From NCBI GenBank assembly GCA_905147135.1, contig LR990054.1, positions 16,219,001 to 16,283,000 on the forward strand: a stretch of DNA of 64,000 bases. The letters are read 5' to 3'. Positions 20,857-31,618 of this stretch are shown piece by piece (position 1 is the stretch's first letter; each line of letters starts with the position of its first letter). This DNA comes from Blastobasis lacticolella (lineage: Eukaryota > Arthropoda > Insecta > Lepidoptera > Blastobasidae). Below the pieces are notes generated by a model. It saw only the letters and a program-made list of their open reading frames with translations. It was not told the DNA's origin and did not search any database. Position numbers and translations under genes: made by a program.

Positions 20857-21033
20857 TCACCATCATGTAGCTTGATCCAGTGGCATGATCAAATAGGTTT
20901 GATCAAGCCAAACGAACCACGTGTAGGACTAAATTTTGGAAGGACATCTTGCCACTCGACGGTGTGTGGGGGGCTAGTTTGGCTAGATCAAGCATATTTG
21001 ATCATGCCATTGGATCAAGCCGCATGATGATGA
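20857..21033. mobile_element. Foldback element / MITE with ~55-bp inverted arms
   Basis: The left arm (20857-20913) runs from TCACCATCATGTAGCTTGAT through CCAGTGGCATGATCAAATAG to TCAAGCCAAAC. The right arm (20977-21032) is its reverse complement with several substitutions, starting GTTTGGCTAGATCAAGC and ending CATGATGATGA. A ~63-base centre (20914-20976) is unrelated. Within each arm TGATCAA itself is nearly palindromic. No transposase is present and the target duplication is not evident. Confidence 0.85.
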
Positions 21034-22247
21034 GTGACGTTCTTAAGAAATTAAATCAATGAATATACTCACATCATAAGGAACTGCGCATAGTTATGGG
21101 CGTGTGCACTTGTATAAATTCGATAATAACAATTCAGATGCTGGAAACTGGATGGGAATGTTATTATTGAGTTACGAGTAGTGCACAATAAGTAGTTTAT
21201 GAACCATATAAAAATACGATGATCTAGTAGAGTATGAATAGATATACAGATTGTGTAGTAAAAATTGCAAAAAAAGTCGCACGAAAATAGCAAGGTTCCG
21301 TGTCGAAAGTAACAAAAGAAATAGAAGCGATGTTTTAAAACTCCAACGTTTTACTAATTATTAGTTTATTCTATTATTTTTCCGTCGGATTACACGTTGT
21401 GCAGGCATTATAAATGAAACCGCTTTTAAGAGATTGTTTATCCTGTCTTTTTTTCCCTTAAAAGGTAAACGTATCGCAGAATGAGCGGAAAAAGGTAACA
21501 AACAATACTTAAACTTAAAGTTTGTCATACCTGTCTGACTGTCTCTTCCTACAATAATGGCAAAAGAACTAGCAAGGCAAGTCATTTGTCCAGGTCTGAG
21601 TTGCCAAATCTAATCACTATCTCTCAACCAATAATGACATAATCAAAATATTGTTCTGGTAAGTAAAGTCATTAAAGATAGTTAATACATAATTTAAACT
21701 GTTAGTTTTGAGTAATTACTTCGCAATTTTAATGGTATACCTATAACTGACAGTTTTAATTGTCATTTTACTGGCTCGAAATATATTTAAGAATAAGTTA
21801 CGTAATTATCGCTTCATACAGTTCAAGTTATTTCTAATAATAAAACAATTACTTCTCTGGACTTGTGACACATATGTCATCTACGTCTTCTCCCGGTTCT
21901 CCCCAAGAACAACGACTTCATGAATTTTCACATCGCGCCCGCGGACTCCTAAAAAGCACATAAAACTCCGCGCCCCGCATTGCGTATAAAGCAGAAATTC
22001 GGGCCGCGTAAATTATAATTCATTTAGATATATACGACGGTTTGAGTGCGCACTCGCCAGCTTTATTGCGCTTGCGTCGATTTATCACGTGGGTAATACA
22101 GAACGTTGAATACGTGAACCAATCAAGTGGCTTTGCGTCTGAGAACCAATCGAAACGCAGTAAAACACTCGCTCTGACTATTGACGTTTGGGGAACTGGT
22201 TATGTAGTTGAGTGGAAAAAGTTTCGGAACTGTTTAATTTATTATTT
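21034..22247. other. No gene recognised
   Basis: AT-rich. ORFs 21069-21293 and 21361-21585 (minus) are unassigned. A GC-richer stretch at 21930-22010 with CATTGCGTATAAAGCAG is not linked to any frame. Confidence 0.45.
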
Positions 22248-22350
22248 CTTTTTTTTACACCACTTAGGTGGCAAACAAGCTTACGGCTCGCCTGATGCAG
22301 TTACTGCAGCCTATGGACGTTTGCAACACGAGTGGCATCTCTTTCACCCC
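22248..22350 (-). mobile_element. Family D-like fragment (variant 2)
   Basis: A T-run, then CACCACTTAGGTGGCAAACA, AGCTTACGGCTCGCCTGATG and CAGCCTATGGACGTTTGCAA. It is closest to the fragment nested at 40931-41071. The 119-codon ORF at 22042-22401 is built partly from it. Confidence 0.75.
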
Positions 22351-23520
22351 TTTCTTGAAGAACTCCATGTTGTACTCTCCATGGAAAACCTCTCCAGGTA
22401 GTTCTTTCTTGTGTCGGTGAGGATAATTGTTTGTCACAAGGTAGCTGTCCTACCCGGGGTCGAAAACATCTCCATCCAATATTCTGTTGTCTTCCTAAAG
22501 TGCAAGTTACCAGTTATAATTTTCACATTTTCTTGGCTTCCACATTGAAATACGGACAAGTGGATACGTGTCCGTTTCTCATTATAACCTCACTCAGATC
22601 ATTAGCGTTATTGCTTCTTATAATTATGTAATCAATACCCATGTGGCTTACGAAGTCGTAGCAAAATTACCGTGGCGTTACGAAGTCTCAACGCTGATGT
22701 TGATTGTCGAAAATAATTCCGCGATTAAAAACCGGAAGAGCTTTTAGCGCGTCACGTTTAGAGCGGGGTTGTTAGGGGCCATTCATAACTTGGGCCATAA
22801 AGAAAATTTGAGCAATAAACGAAGAGATACGGCCCGAGGTACGGTGTTGCCACCGCCGGGGAATTAATACGTCTTGTTAGTGATGCCGGGTTGTTTAAAA
22901 TTTGTAGCAATTTTGGGGGGAGTCGAAACTGATACCGCAGTTTTGTAAATTACCCTGACCCTGACTGAGTGGTTACGATCTGCGACCGATTCGTGTCCTT
23001 AATCATTTCTATGAATTGACGAATCTATAAATGAACGCAGCCAGCTTTCCGGGCCATACTTAAGAAATTGAACACTATAATACAGTCGAACACACAACCT
23101 CCTCCTCTTTTTGTTTTTGAACTCAATTAATAAAACGAAACACATCTGACTCACTTGTACAATTTTTTCACAGTTCAACGTCTCATACAAACTTGGACGT
23201 GATCCATTCTTACAGATCTTAAAGCTGATTTGATATTTAGTTAACCCCCGGACGCTTCTAATATACCTAAATAGAAATAGAACACAGGTAAATTACCTAA
23301 CCTTCATTAAAAAAGCAACCCAGCAAGTGGCTGCGCAATCAACCGGAAAGTGAACCTCCCGCCATTCCGCATTCCATCCGCTGCGCCCGAGATTTCATTA
23401 ACAACGAGGTGACATTGCCAAAGCGACAGTGCCCCGACTGGCTCGTTTATTTGCCGTCCACCATTGTCTTCGGCCGTCCGCAGAAGCGCGAAATACCAAG
23501 CGAAAGTACCGCTCCTTTTA
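22351..23520. other. No gene recognised
   Basis: Mostly single-copy-looking. There is a GC-rich segment near 22740-22870 (GATACGGCCCGAGGTACGGT). ORFs at 22431-22631 (plus), 22999-23190, 23307-23531 and 23447-23677 (minus) are unassigned. Confidence 0.45.
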
Positions 23521-26077
23521 TACCGGTACACAAAGAGACGGTAGACGCTAGCGATTTATTAAAACTACCCGCACCACCTAAATAGTACGTATGTAAACTC
23601 TTTATTGCATTAAATACTTTAGAACTGTATAACGAAAGTAATGTAAAATACATTGCAAAGGCGGGCTTATCCCACAATGGGATTTCTTGCAGCTAACCTT
23701 AGACATGCCGAAAGAAGCTTTAGCGAGCGGTGAAGGCAATAATGAGTACTTATACTATACATCCGAGTCTACTCTAGTCCTAGAGACTAAGTCTTTTTTT
23801 CAATCTCAATTTAATCTTTCTTCAGTCTGTTTTTTTTTAAATAGTTTTTAGGTTTGTATTCGCGAAGCAAATCCACAGACGTACTGTTCAGCCGGCTTTA
23901 TATTTGTGTAGGTACTTGCTCACGTAACCAACGGAAAACTAGGTGCCTACCGTCCTCGGCGGGCGACGGGTAATTTATCAAAATAGCGTTAAGAAAATAC
24001 CGGTATGTACAACAAAACGTTCGACATTGACCGATGCGCGCGCACAGCGTCCCCGTAGCGGTGTATATAAAATACCGATTCGGCGCGGCGCGGTCGGCCG
24101 GCATGAGTGATGGCCGGACACCGGACGCGACGGGCATTCGTCACCGGCCATTGTGAGAGTTAGAGCCGGTTTCGGCCGGTTTATAGCCACCCCCGGCTCG
24201 GCCAAACCCGGCTTGAGAACGTACAATCCGAGCTCACGTGACGACGGCTTGAGTGCGGCTCGACGATTTGTCGCGCTCGATGTGTTAAGAGGGTAACGAT
24301 TTATTCGAAAATTGGCACGATGACCCTTTTATTTTACTTTTACATAGCTTTAACCCTTCATACATACATCGTACAAATGTTACCGGTTACCAAAGCGTTG
24401 GTACAGTTTTTACCGGTACAATAAAATGTCGCGGCTCTATTCAGCAGGCGATGTCGCCCGCTGACCGCTGTACCCCACTCCCCCTCCCGACACTATTCGT
24501 TTTACACGTCACATTAAACATGACGCCGCTGCTGACTGTACGCAAAAAACGTAATGCTCACCCTCGCCCGTGCAATTCTGCATTGTCCGCGCGAAATGTA
24601 GCTAGCTGGCTGCCGTTCCAATATTACAGATGGACGCGTACAGTTACGTGCTATTTCATATCGTAGGTTAGTTTGGGACGGCGTTTGGTATATACTAAGT
24701 GACCGTTTTAAAGATAGGATGTTTTTGGTACAAAAACTGTAGTAGTATTTAATTTTAAATATAGTCTCTAATACAATTTTGGTTTAGATTTAGATTTTAG
24801 ATATAGATTTATTTATTTTCTCAAAGTATATACATAGTAGTATATAGTAAATACATAGTCTACATATTTATTCGCTTAGTCGGCCGACTAGTCGGCCTTT
24901 TAGTAGGCGACGTCTAACCCCTAATTATAATACGAATAACAATTAAATTTTCGTTAAACTTTAGTTATCTGTGCGAAATAGAGATGGATCGCGAGTTTGA
25001 TATCGTCTCGTCTCAATATTTATACTTAATTATACTTTGAGTTTGTCACATTAATTTCGAATACACGTGTTCATTATGTGATAACACTCTCATAGCGTAC
25101 TCTGTGCTACACATAAGTACGTCTACTATCGCAAACCGATCCCTCTCTGCTCTCCTAGGCAACGTCTCGCCCGGTAATAATGTTTAATTTCTCATTCAGA
25201 CGCCCCCACATAACCCTCCTTTCGCCCGCACGGTTGGCTAATTATCGCAGGCTGATATTTATAGAGGGGCAGAGGTCGGGCCTCGGGAGGGAGCTGAAGG
25301 TTAATTATACCAGGTCGCGGCTCAGGACAGCGCTATTGTGGAAGAGTTTTAGGCTATCATGCTGGGTTTCGACACAGTATGCGATGAGAAACAGATACTA
25401 GAGAACTATTGAGAGAAAATATTGAGACTAGAGAATGAATTTATTGATTTTGATAGGAATACATTACTCATTGTAGATACTTTTGATGTCAATTTCTGAC
25501 ACAAGTGTTTTTTCGTGCGTTGAAAGCAATAAAATATATTTTTACATGCAGTAAAATGGATTCACCTTGATATGCTTTGATATTGCTACATTGATCACAC
25601 ACTTGTTTCTGATAAGTGCTAAGGGAAAGATGGCTGATTTACAGTATTGCTCCTTGCTTTGTTTGCACGAAAATAACACCTGGTTAATAGAGAAAAATGA
25701 GTGATCAATGTAGCCCCAGAACATCAAAGTAACCCCATATTACCAGTACTCAATGTACTCCTTAATTTAAAGCCAAGTTGATTATAATTATTGTTTTTAA
25801 ATACACTATCATACATAATTTCAAAATATGAATTAAATCAGCGGAGTCACTTGCCCTCGAGCTCTCCCGACGCTTACCCAATTTACCGGTACAACTAGTA
25901 GGTTTTCCGGTACACGCCCGAACAACACTACACAGATAAGGCGACTTCCCCAAGAACACATTACGGGGCATAGTTTGCGACTGTCATTAGCCGGTATGTG
26001 TTATCGCGGGCCTTCGCCGCGCAATAGATATTGTTTATTACCGTTATACTTACCGTTGTACTAATAATACCGGAATG
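23521..26077. promoter_or_regulatory. Cluster of TACCGGTACA-like sites
   Basis: The exact decamer TACCGGTACA occurs at 23521, 24411 and 25884. Near variants are TACCGGTATG (23998), TACCGGTTAC (24381), TTCCGGTACA (25905), GCCGGTATGT (25990) and TACCGGAATG (26068). ACCGGT is the core of Grainyhead/CP2-type binding sites in insects, so an enhancer is one reading. Another is dispersal by an undetected repeat, since the three exact sites are each preceded by a short T/A run. No gene or repeat family in the interval explains them. Confidence 0.4.
23960..24280. other. GC-rich island with TATA-like motif
   Basis: GC-rich block (CGGCGCGGCGCGGTCGGCCG near 24084) downstream of GTATATAAAATA at 24062-24073. 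The two minus ORFs (23898-24137, 23978-24226) look like products of composition. The TATA-like motif reads the same way as a plus-strand core promoter, but no initiator or frame follows, so a promoter is only a possibility. Confidence 0.3.
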
Positions 26078-26229
26078 TGGTCGGCGGGAGGGTTAACCCG
26101 TGACGGTTTCTGTTGTTTTGTGGTGGTCTCGTGGGGCGATTTGACGCGTATGAATGGGTGTGTGCTTGTGGTGAAATTGTTGGGGTTTTGGAGATTTGTG
26201 TTGTGTGTGCAGAAATGTGCTTGTTTCTT
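24281..26229. other. No gene recognised
   Basis: Includes AGTCGGCCGACTAGTCGGCC near 24878 (nested short palindromes). Unassigned ORFs lie at 24451-24666 and 25180-25401 (plus), 25542-25727 and 25762-25971 (minus), and an antisense pair at 26050-26338. The decamer cluster listed separately overlaps this stretch. Confidence 0.45.
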
Positions 26230-26411
26230 TGTTATTAACTTACACACTTTAACAGGCATGAGACATATAGTCCTCACAGTGGCAACGCAAATGCGGTTCT
26301 GCATTTTTGTTGCCTGCAATTTAAATGCAAAATCGTAGATGCTATGGGTGACAGTTACCGCTTACCATCAGGTAGGCTATCTGCTCGTTTGTCACTGCGT
26401 AGAATAAAAAA
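26230..26411 (+). mobile_element. Family E retroposon
   Basis: Good copy of the 3' two thirds: GCAAATGCGGTTCTGCATTT, GTTGCCTGCAATTTAAATGC, ATCGTAGATGCTATGGGTGA, CTTACCATCAGGTAGGCTAT, CTGCTCGTTTGTCACTGCGT and a short A-rich tail. Confidence 0.85.
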
Positions 26412-26501
26412 AACTTATCGTGGATTGGGCATTGATGTCCATTCCTTACATGGTTGATGAATGAAATATTGCTTGTGCCTCAACCGGCGTAAATGTATGA
26501 A

Positions 26502-26562
26502 TGTGGAGAGGCAAAAGAGGTGTGTCAGGATTGTAGCTTGTGGTACTCGATAGACATTGCCT
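26502..26562 (+). pseudogene. LINE ORF2 C-terminal relic (family K)
   Basis: The frame reads CGEAKEVCQDCSLWYSIDIA, aligning with EAKELCQDRAKWRSIVSA of the 61.2-kb copy. It ends in a stop soon after. Confidence 0.6.
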
Positions 26563-26621
26563 AGCTACTATTGCTTGTGTCTGATTGAAGTACCTATTTA
26601 AAAAAGACAGGAAGAGCTTAA

Positions 26622-26878
26622 TGCTTCATCATCACAGCCCGTAACAGTCCACTGCAGGACTTAGGGCCTCTTCCAAGTAAGGGGAGGTTATTGCCATAAT
26701 CTCCACGCTTGGCAGGCGGGTTGGAGATCGCAGTGTTTAAATATAACAATGGAAAATGCTGCTGCCCATTTTCCAGACTACGGAGACTGTTGATCTTTTG
26801 CCTCGAAAACATTAGTCGCCTTGTACGACACCCATGAGTGTAAGGGGTTGGTGCTATTCTACTCTGTCGGACACCACA
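26622..26878 (-). mobile_element. Family F retroposon, full length
   Basis: Minus-strand copy of about 257 bases from the CATCATCACAGCCCG tail end through GTCCTAAG.., CTCCACGCTTGGCAGGCGGG, TTGGAGATCGCAGTG and TTTTGCCTCGAAAACATTAG to CTGTCGGACACCACAC. It is collinear with the copy at 47136-47392, whose ends are fixed by target duplications. ORF 26618-26950 is entirely repeat-derived. Confidence 0.9.
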
Positions 26879-27616
26879 CGGCTTAATGCTTAACCGAAAC
26901 AAAAATTGCAGAATTTTTACACAGGGTTTCAACATACCAGAATTTTTCACACAGCCAGCCCGCCTTGAAAAAACTATGCCTCAAGGGTGTAACCCCACAC
27001 CAATGTAAAAATAGTATGCTAAAACCTATTCCGCTGCTACAACCATAACGTATACCTAACTGCCCAATCTATTCACACTACATCCTCGCAAAGACAAACA
27101 GTAAACACCCATCCCAGCTAACTGATCACACATTTGACACCATAAACACCACAACTATCACGTTTCTTTCCCAAACCCGTGACGTAACCAGAGGCCGTCC
27201 GCGATCCATCAGCCGTTATCGGCCGCGAAGCGCAGAAATGGCCATAAAAATAATTATCAATATCAATCCGTTGACGCGTAATGGTACATAAATCCGCTAC
27301 AGGGTGATTTACAATTTCCGCGGGGTGCCCCCCCCCCACCTCCCCTGCGGCAAGGGGAAGGGTGGGGCTAATCGGTAAACTTTCCGAAGCGCGTTATTCC
27401 GGACCCGTATATGGAAAATCGGACGGATGATAGTGCAATAATTATTGGAATTAATTTGGAACAGTTGTGTTGAATTGCTGTTGTGCGTGGTGGTTTCTTT
27501 GTTACATATTATGTTTATTTGTAGTTTGTGATGTCTTATGTATCTTCCTATGTTTTTCTCATATTTTACAAATGTACTACGAGTAGTATGAATTGGTAGA
27601 GTACCTAGGTACAATT
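26879..27616. other. No gene recognised; C-run near 27330
   Basis: Minus ORFs 27118-27339 and 27309-27614 are unassigned. There is a GC-rich stretch at 27180-27240 and a poly-C run at 27329-27338. Confidence 0.45.
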
Positions 27617-27795
27617 TCTTTTTATTCTACGCAGTGTCCGACGAGCAGGCAGCCCACCTGACGGTAAACGTTAACTATCGCCCATAAAGTCTACGATTCA
27701 TGCATTTAGGTTGCAGCCAACAAAAAAGCTGAATCGCAGGTGCGTTGTCACTGTGACGACTACAATGAAATGCCTCATGTCTGTAAACTGTCCCA
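27617..27795 (-). mobile_element. Family E retroposon
   Basis: In minus orientation: a T-run, then ATTCTACGCAGTGTCCGACG, AGCAGGCAGCCCACCTGACG, GTAAACG, ATTCATGCATTTAGGTTGCA and GAATCGCAGGTGCGTTGTCA. Edges were set by comparison with 26230-26411. Confidence 0.85.
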
Positions 27796-28829
27796 TCTAC
27801 TCATCTAGAATGCAGAAGTTAGTGTAATGTATATGAAAAATAAATGTGTATATAACGACACATTTATTTATATTCCAGTTAACAACACAAATGTACAGGT
27901 GTCAGTGGTAAATAAAGCACATGAGTGTGAGTAATGCGCTGTGATAAAAGGTAAAATTAGTAATAACGTCTAGTAAACACGCCTTAAGCTACAATGGCTT
28001 GCTACCAGTAGGCTAATTACCGTAACCCTGTTGTCAAAAATTTTCTGATTTCAATGATTGAAATTGTTTATTGCGATTCAACGCGGTAATGCAGCGAGCG
28101 TGATGGGCTCCCGGTGCAAAGGTGCCCACCTTTGCACCGGGAGCGGTCAGGGTTATTTGGCTGACAAAGACATTTGTTAAATTAGTATTAAGTTTTGACA
28201 TTGTATTGTTGACATTGTATTATTTTATTTTTAATATGTTGAATAAAATAAATAATAACGACAAAAAAAAATTACTTTTGCGATTACATTTGATCGATTT
28301 AATGTTCCAGTTTATTGGAACTTTGTTAGCAACTGAACCCATGAAATCGTCGATACGGAATCGCAAAAGTAACAATTTCAATAATTGAAATGAGATAACA
28401 GTTGGCAACAGCGTTACATAATTAGCCCACAGTACCTACAACATCGTTTCATCCTATACCTACCGTTCGATAACCTTCAAAGTTCAGGCTTTTACTTTTT
28501 ACTCGTAATGTGAAGCACTTTAATCCCTAAAGCGTATTGTCTTTACTTCTCTAGGGTCCAAAGTGTCCATTTTCCGCGAACACCCTGTGTGTTTTTCGCG
28601 AACACCCTGTGTTTCAACCCTGAACGCTTTGCGTGCGACTAATGCCTCCCCGGGGCGGGTCCTAATACGTTAATTTTAGAATTTTATTACTTAAAGCTTC
28701 TACTTTATAAACTGTTTCGGAAATTTTCCGATCGCGACCCCGCTCGGACCCGGAGGCTCCTACCTAGTACCTGTTTGCGACTGAAACGTGTTCATGTACG
28801 CGTTGAATAAGGAGGAAAAATATTGTATT
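27796..28829. other. No gene; hairpin at 28107-28144
   Basis: AT-rich apart from the hairpin listed separately. An 88-codon plus ORF (28122-28388) begins inside the hairpin and is unassigned. The direct repeat TTTTTCGCGAACACCCTGTG / TTTTCCGCGAACACCCTGTG at about 28570 and 28594 is a 24-base-period duplication. Confidence 0.5.
28107..28144. repeat. Perfect hairpin, 18-bp arms
   Basis: GCTCCCGGTGCAAAGGTG (28107-28124) is exactly complementary to CACCTTTGCACCGGGAGC (28127-28144) around a CC centre. The GC-rich stem stands in AT-rich DNA and no mismatch has accumulated. It is not followed by a T-run, so a bacterial-type terminator reading does not apply. Confidence 0.95.
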
Positions 28830-29083
28830 GACGACCTGAGTGGTTCAGTGGTCAACATGCCAGTCAGCCACGCAAGGGGTCCCGGGTTCGATACCCGGCC
28901 GGGCAGAAATTTAAATGATGAATTTTAATTTCTGTTACGGGTCTGGGTGTTATGTATAATAACTATGTATTTAAAAAAGTATATAAGTAGTATACCAGTT
29001 AGCTAGCACGCATAGCACAAACTTTGCTTAGTTTGGGGCTAGATGGCGCTGTGTGAATTTGTCCACGATTATTTATTTATTTC
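28830..29083 (+). mobile_element. SINE A, full length (tRNA-Gly-derived)
   Basis: The head, GACGACCTGAGTGGTTCAGT through GGTTCGATACCCGGCCGGGC, carries pol III boxes A and B. The body starts AGAAATTTAAATGATGAATT, continues through TTACGGGTCTGGGTGTTATG and TTTGGGGCTAGATGGCGCTG, and ends in a TTATTTATTT tail. Compared with the GCC-anticodon tRNA-Gly, GTGGTTCAGTGGT and CCCGGGTTCGA..CCCGGCC are shared, so this SINE head is very likely tRNA-Gly-derived. It has no coding capacity and would depend on a LINE for mobilisation. Confidence 0.93.
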
Positions 29084-29128
29084 GTTTATTATGTGCTTTA
29101 AATTCTTTTAAATATATAAATAATTTTT

Positions 29129-29304
29129 AACGGCTAGTTCATATGTACTAGCCGTTCTGAGCGGTTTTCACCCGCGTGCAGTTCGAATATCTTACTCAAT
29201 GATAATGTAGCATTCTATAAGTGAAAGCATTTTTATAATCAGTCAGTAGTTTTTAAATTTCTTCATTACAAACAAAAACACATCTTTTCTCTATATTGTG
29301 GCGA
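29129..29304 (+). repeat. Hairpin plus family H repeat
   Basis: AACGGCTAGT (29129-29138) pairs exactly with ACTAGCCGTT (29147-29156) around TCATATGT. The family H pattern follows: CGGTTTTCACCCGCGTGCAG, a GTGAAAGCATTTTTATAATC block, CAGTCAGTAGTTTT, TTACAAACAAAAACA and TCTTTTCTCTATATTG. The CCGCGTG block and the CTTTATAATATT-type end define the family in the better copy at 48165. Confidence 0.6.
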
Positions 29305-30112
29305 CAGTGCCTTTTGCCATGTTAGGACCTGAACAATAACGCTTCAACAAACATAAAAGTGTAACTATCACAAAAAATACCAAGGACCCACAGACGGCAC
29401 AGTAAATTCCTCGCAATTCCATGTTGACTCGTACGGCTGTCGTAATAAAGGCTATAGTGTACAACTTAAACGATGCCTTCCGTACATTACATGCCTACCC
29501 GTTTATATTGGAACAATAACAATTGCCGCTCTTTCGGTCTCCGTGCGGCGAAGCGTGAACGACCGAATGGCAAGAATGAACGAGTGAATGAATGGGGCAT
29601 CCGTAAGAATAACACAAAAAGTGTTTTGATGTTCAGCGCCCGCCGTGATGGCACATAACTTGTTAACAAAATACATGCTTTTAGCCGTTGACAGGGCCAT
29701 CAGTTTTGTTTTACGTGAGTTTTTTCCGCCTTCTTGGGGGTAGGCCGATAAATCCGGAATTCCGGACGTGTGGTGGTGGAGGTATTTGTTTTTTATATGT
29801 AAGTATACGTACTTCGAGTTTTGATACACATTAATGATAGTTCAATGCGTCACAAATATCTGTGTAAGTTTACAGTGATTTAAGAATGCAATAAAAAGCA
29901 AATTATCTTAGTTATCCGTACGGCATTTACCTGAATTTGTTAAAGTAATAAGAATAATCACAATTCACTAGACTTTGCCTAGCTAGTTTAACAGAAATGC
30001 GATAGATTGCCATTAATAAAAAAATTATGGAGCTTTTTCCAGAATAAGGCGATTTTTGTTTCGGTGGCGTAAATTGTTAGTAGGTTCGACTAGTAGGCGA
30101 GAGGTACCGAGG
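29305..30112. other. No gene recognised
   Basis: Three overlapping ORFs at 29473-29829 on both strands share the same DNA, so at most one could be real. None has a recognisable motif. Confidence 0.45.
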
Positions 30113-30170
30113 TCTATCCTCAGTGCCACCATATACCAATGACTTTCTCAGAGTTATATACAGTTAAGAG
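30113..30170 (+). mobile_element. SINE B/Bm1-like body fragment
   Basis: AGTGCCACCATATACCAATG followed by ACTTTCTCAGAGTTATATAC matches the GTACCAATGACTTTTTCTGA / GTTATGTAC segment that follows the head of SINE B. That segment resembles the Bm1 SINE of silkworm. Confidence 0.6.
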
Positions 30171-31369
30171 CATACTCGTAAGTGCATTGCCTCTTTTATA
30201 GAAAAATCCTTTGCAGTTACAGCAACGTAAAGGTATCTAATCTGATGCATCATTAGACTAATTTAATGAATGAATTTAACCTTTGATTTAACCCAGCTCA
30301 AAGCAAATTGAGTAAGAAGAACTAAAAGCGGAAATCAACTCAAAGCGTTTACCTGCGCTTTAATCATTATACACAAACGGAATTAGAGTGCCACAGTCAC
30401 ACCGTCTTCAGCAGAGTAGAGAGTGCACTTCAAAAGGCCCGGATCCCGGGATCGCGGAAGCGGGAATATGGCCGCCCGGGGACGGAGGGCTGGCTCCCCG
30501 GACATCCGGAATGTGCCGGATTTGGGAGAGCGAAGCCGAGGGCTCCGGCCTTGCAGCAGTGCATTGGCATTGAGCGGTGTATCAATTATGATAAAGGTAT
30601 TGCAGTGTAGTAGGGAGCAGTAAGAGCAGTAAGGTGTAGATATAGTTGAATCTGCGACGTTTTTTTTGTATAGAAAAAATAGGGCGATTACTTTTTAAGT
30701 AAGTACTTTGTTTTACCTTTCACTGCGTATATAAAAAAAAATTATATTCCAAGAGCTACCGAGCCTTATTTTTAATATTCAAACTTCTGAACGCCATAGA
30801 CGACGTTATTGTGACGTTGGTGTAGATTGTGACTTCCTTGAAAATGTTGAACGATCCCTCCTCTAGGTAAGTAAATAAAACAAACATTAAACGAATTCAA
30901 ATTCACTATCTGCGTCTGCCACTGAAAGCCTTCACGGAATTCCTTCCTTTAGTCATCACCAACAGCGCTCCACTTCGCAAAAACCCCATTGAAATCATCG
31001 GGAAAACTTCCCGCGATTGTTGATCCGTTTTTGAAGTTGGCAACCCTGACGGAAACGGAAGTGGCGGGCCGGAAACGGCGCGGGCGGCGGCGGAAGCGCG
31101 CGAACCCTTTGCCGCGCTCTGTTTTGGCGGGACAGCGCGGGCCGCGAGAAGACACCGCAGTAAGTCCCCCTACCCAAAGTTTGTTTGCTCAGTTCACTTT
31201 AATCTGATTACGTTTGTAATTAATAACTTAGGGCCGACTTATAGTGACGCGGGTTTTGGACCCGTTACGGTAATATTTTGTGGAAACATTGATAGCTAGA
31301 TTTTGTTCGTGCCTTCGTCTGTTTTGAGCCAGGTCATTTTTTTATTCAATATTCGCAATTCCACTTTTA
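30171..31369. other. No gene confirmed; two GC-rich islands
   Basis: Island 1 (30420-30560) reads AAGGCCCGGATCCCGGGATC with CCCGGGGACGG. Island 2 (31060-31160) reads GGCGCGGGCGGCGGCGGAAG and contains TTTGGCGGGA (31123-31132), an exact E2F-type motif, with TTCCCGCG further upstream near 31006. A 72-codon plus ORF (30989-31207) through island 2 is Arg/Lys-rich and overlaps two antisense ORFs. A housekeeping-type promoter or first exon is conceivable but unsupported by splice or protein homology. Confidence 0.35.
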
Positions 31370-31480
31370 ATCCCTTCGCGTAGAATAATAATATAATACG
31401 ATATAATACGGGCAATCCCACATGTCCTATATGCCTATCTACAAGTCAAATTTCAGCTCGATCTGATCAGTAGTTTGAGC
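31370..31480 (+). repeat. Family H-like fragment
   Basis: GCAATCCCACATGTCCTATA, AGTCAAATTTCAGCTCGATC and TGATCAGTAGTTTGAGC follow the 'conditions-of-question' order of H-like repeats (a GTTCAGTAGTTT-type block after a TTTCA block). Low identity. Confidence 0.4.
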
Positions 31481-31618
31481 ATTTTTGGATAAGCCTGTCC
31501 GTTGGATAAGATGTACAGTCGGACGGACTTTCGTACAGGCGGCGACGACAATTCAGCGCAACTGGCTAGACCATAGAAATAAAAATAATAGGGTCAGTAT
31601 AAACTGTGTCTGTCAAAA

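Noticed and set aside
28107..28144. Intrinsic terminator
   Set aside because: A GC hairpin without a T-run in a eukaryotic context. The inverted duplication explains it.
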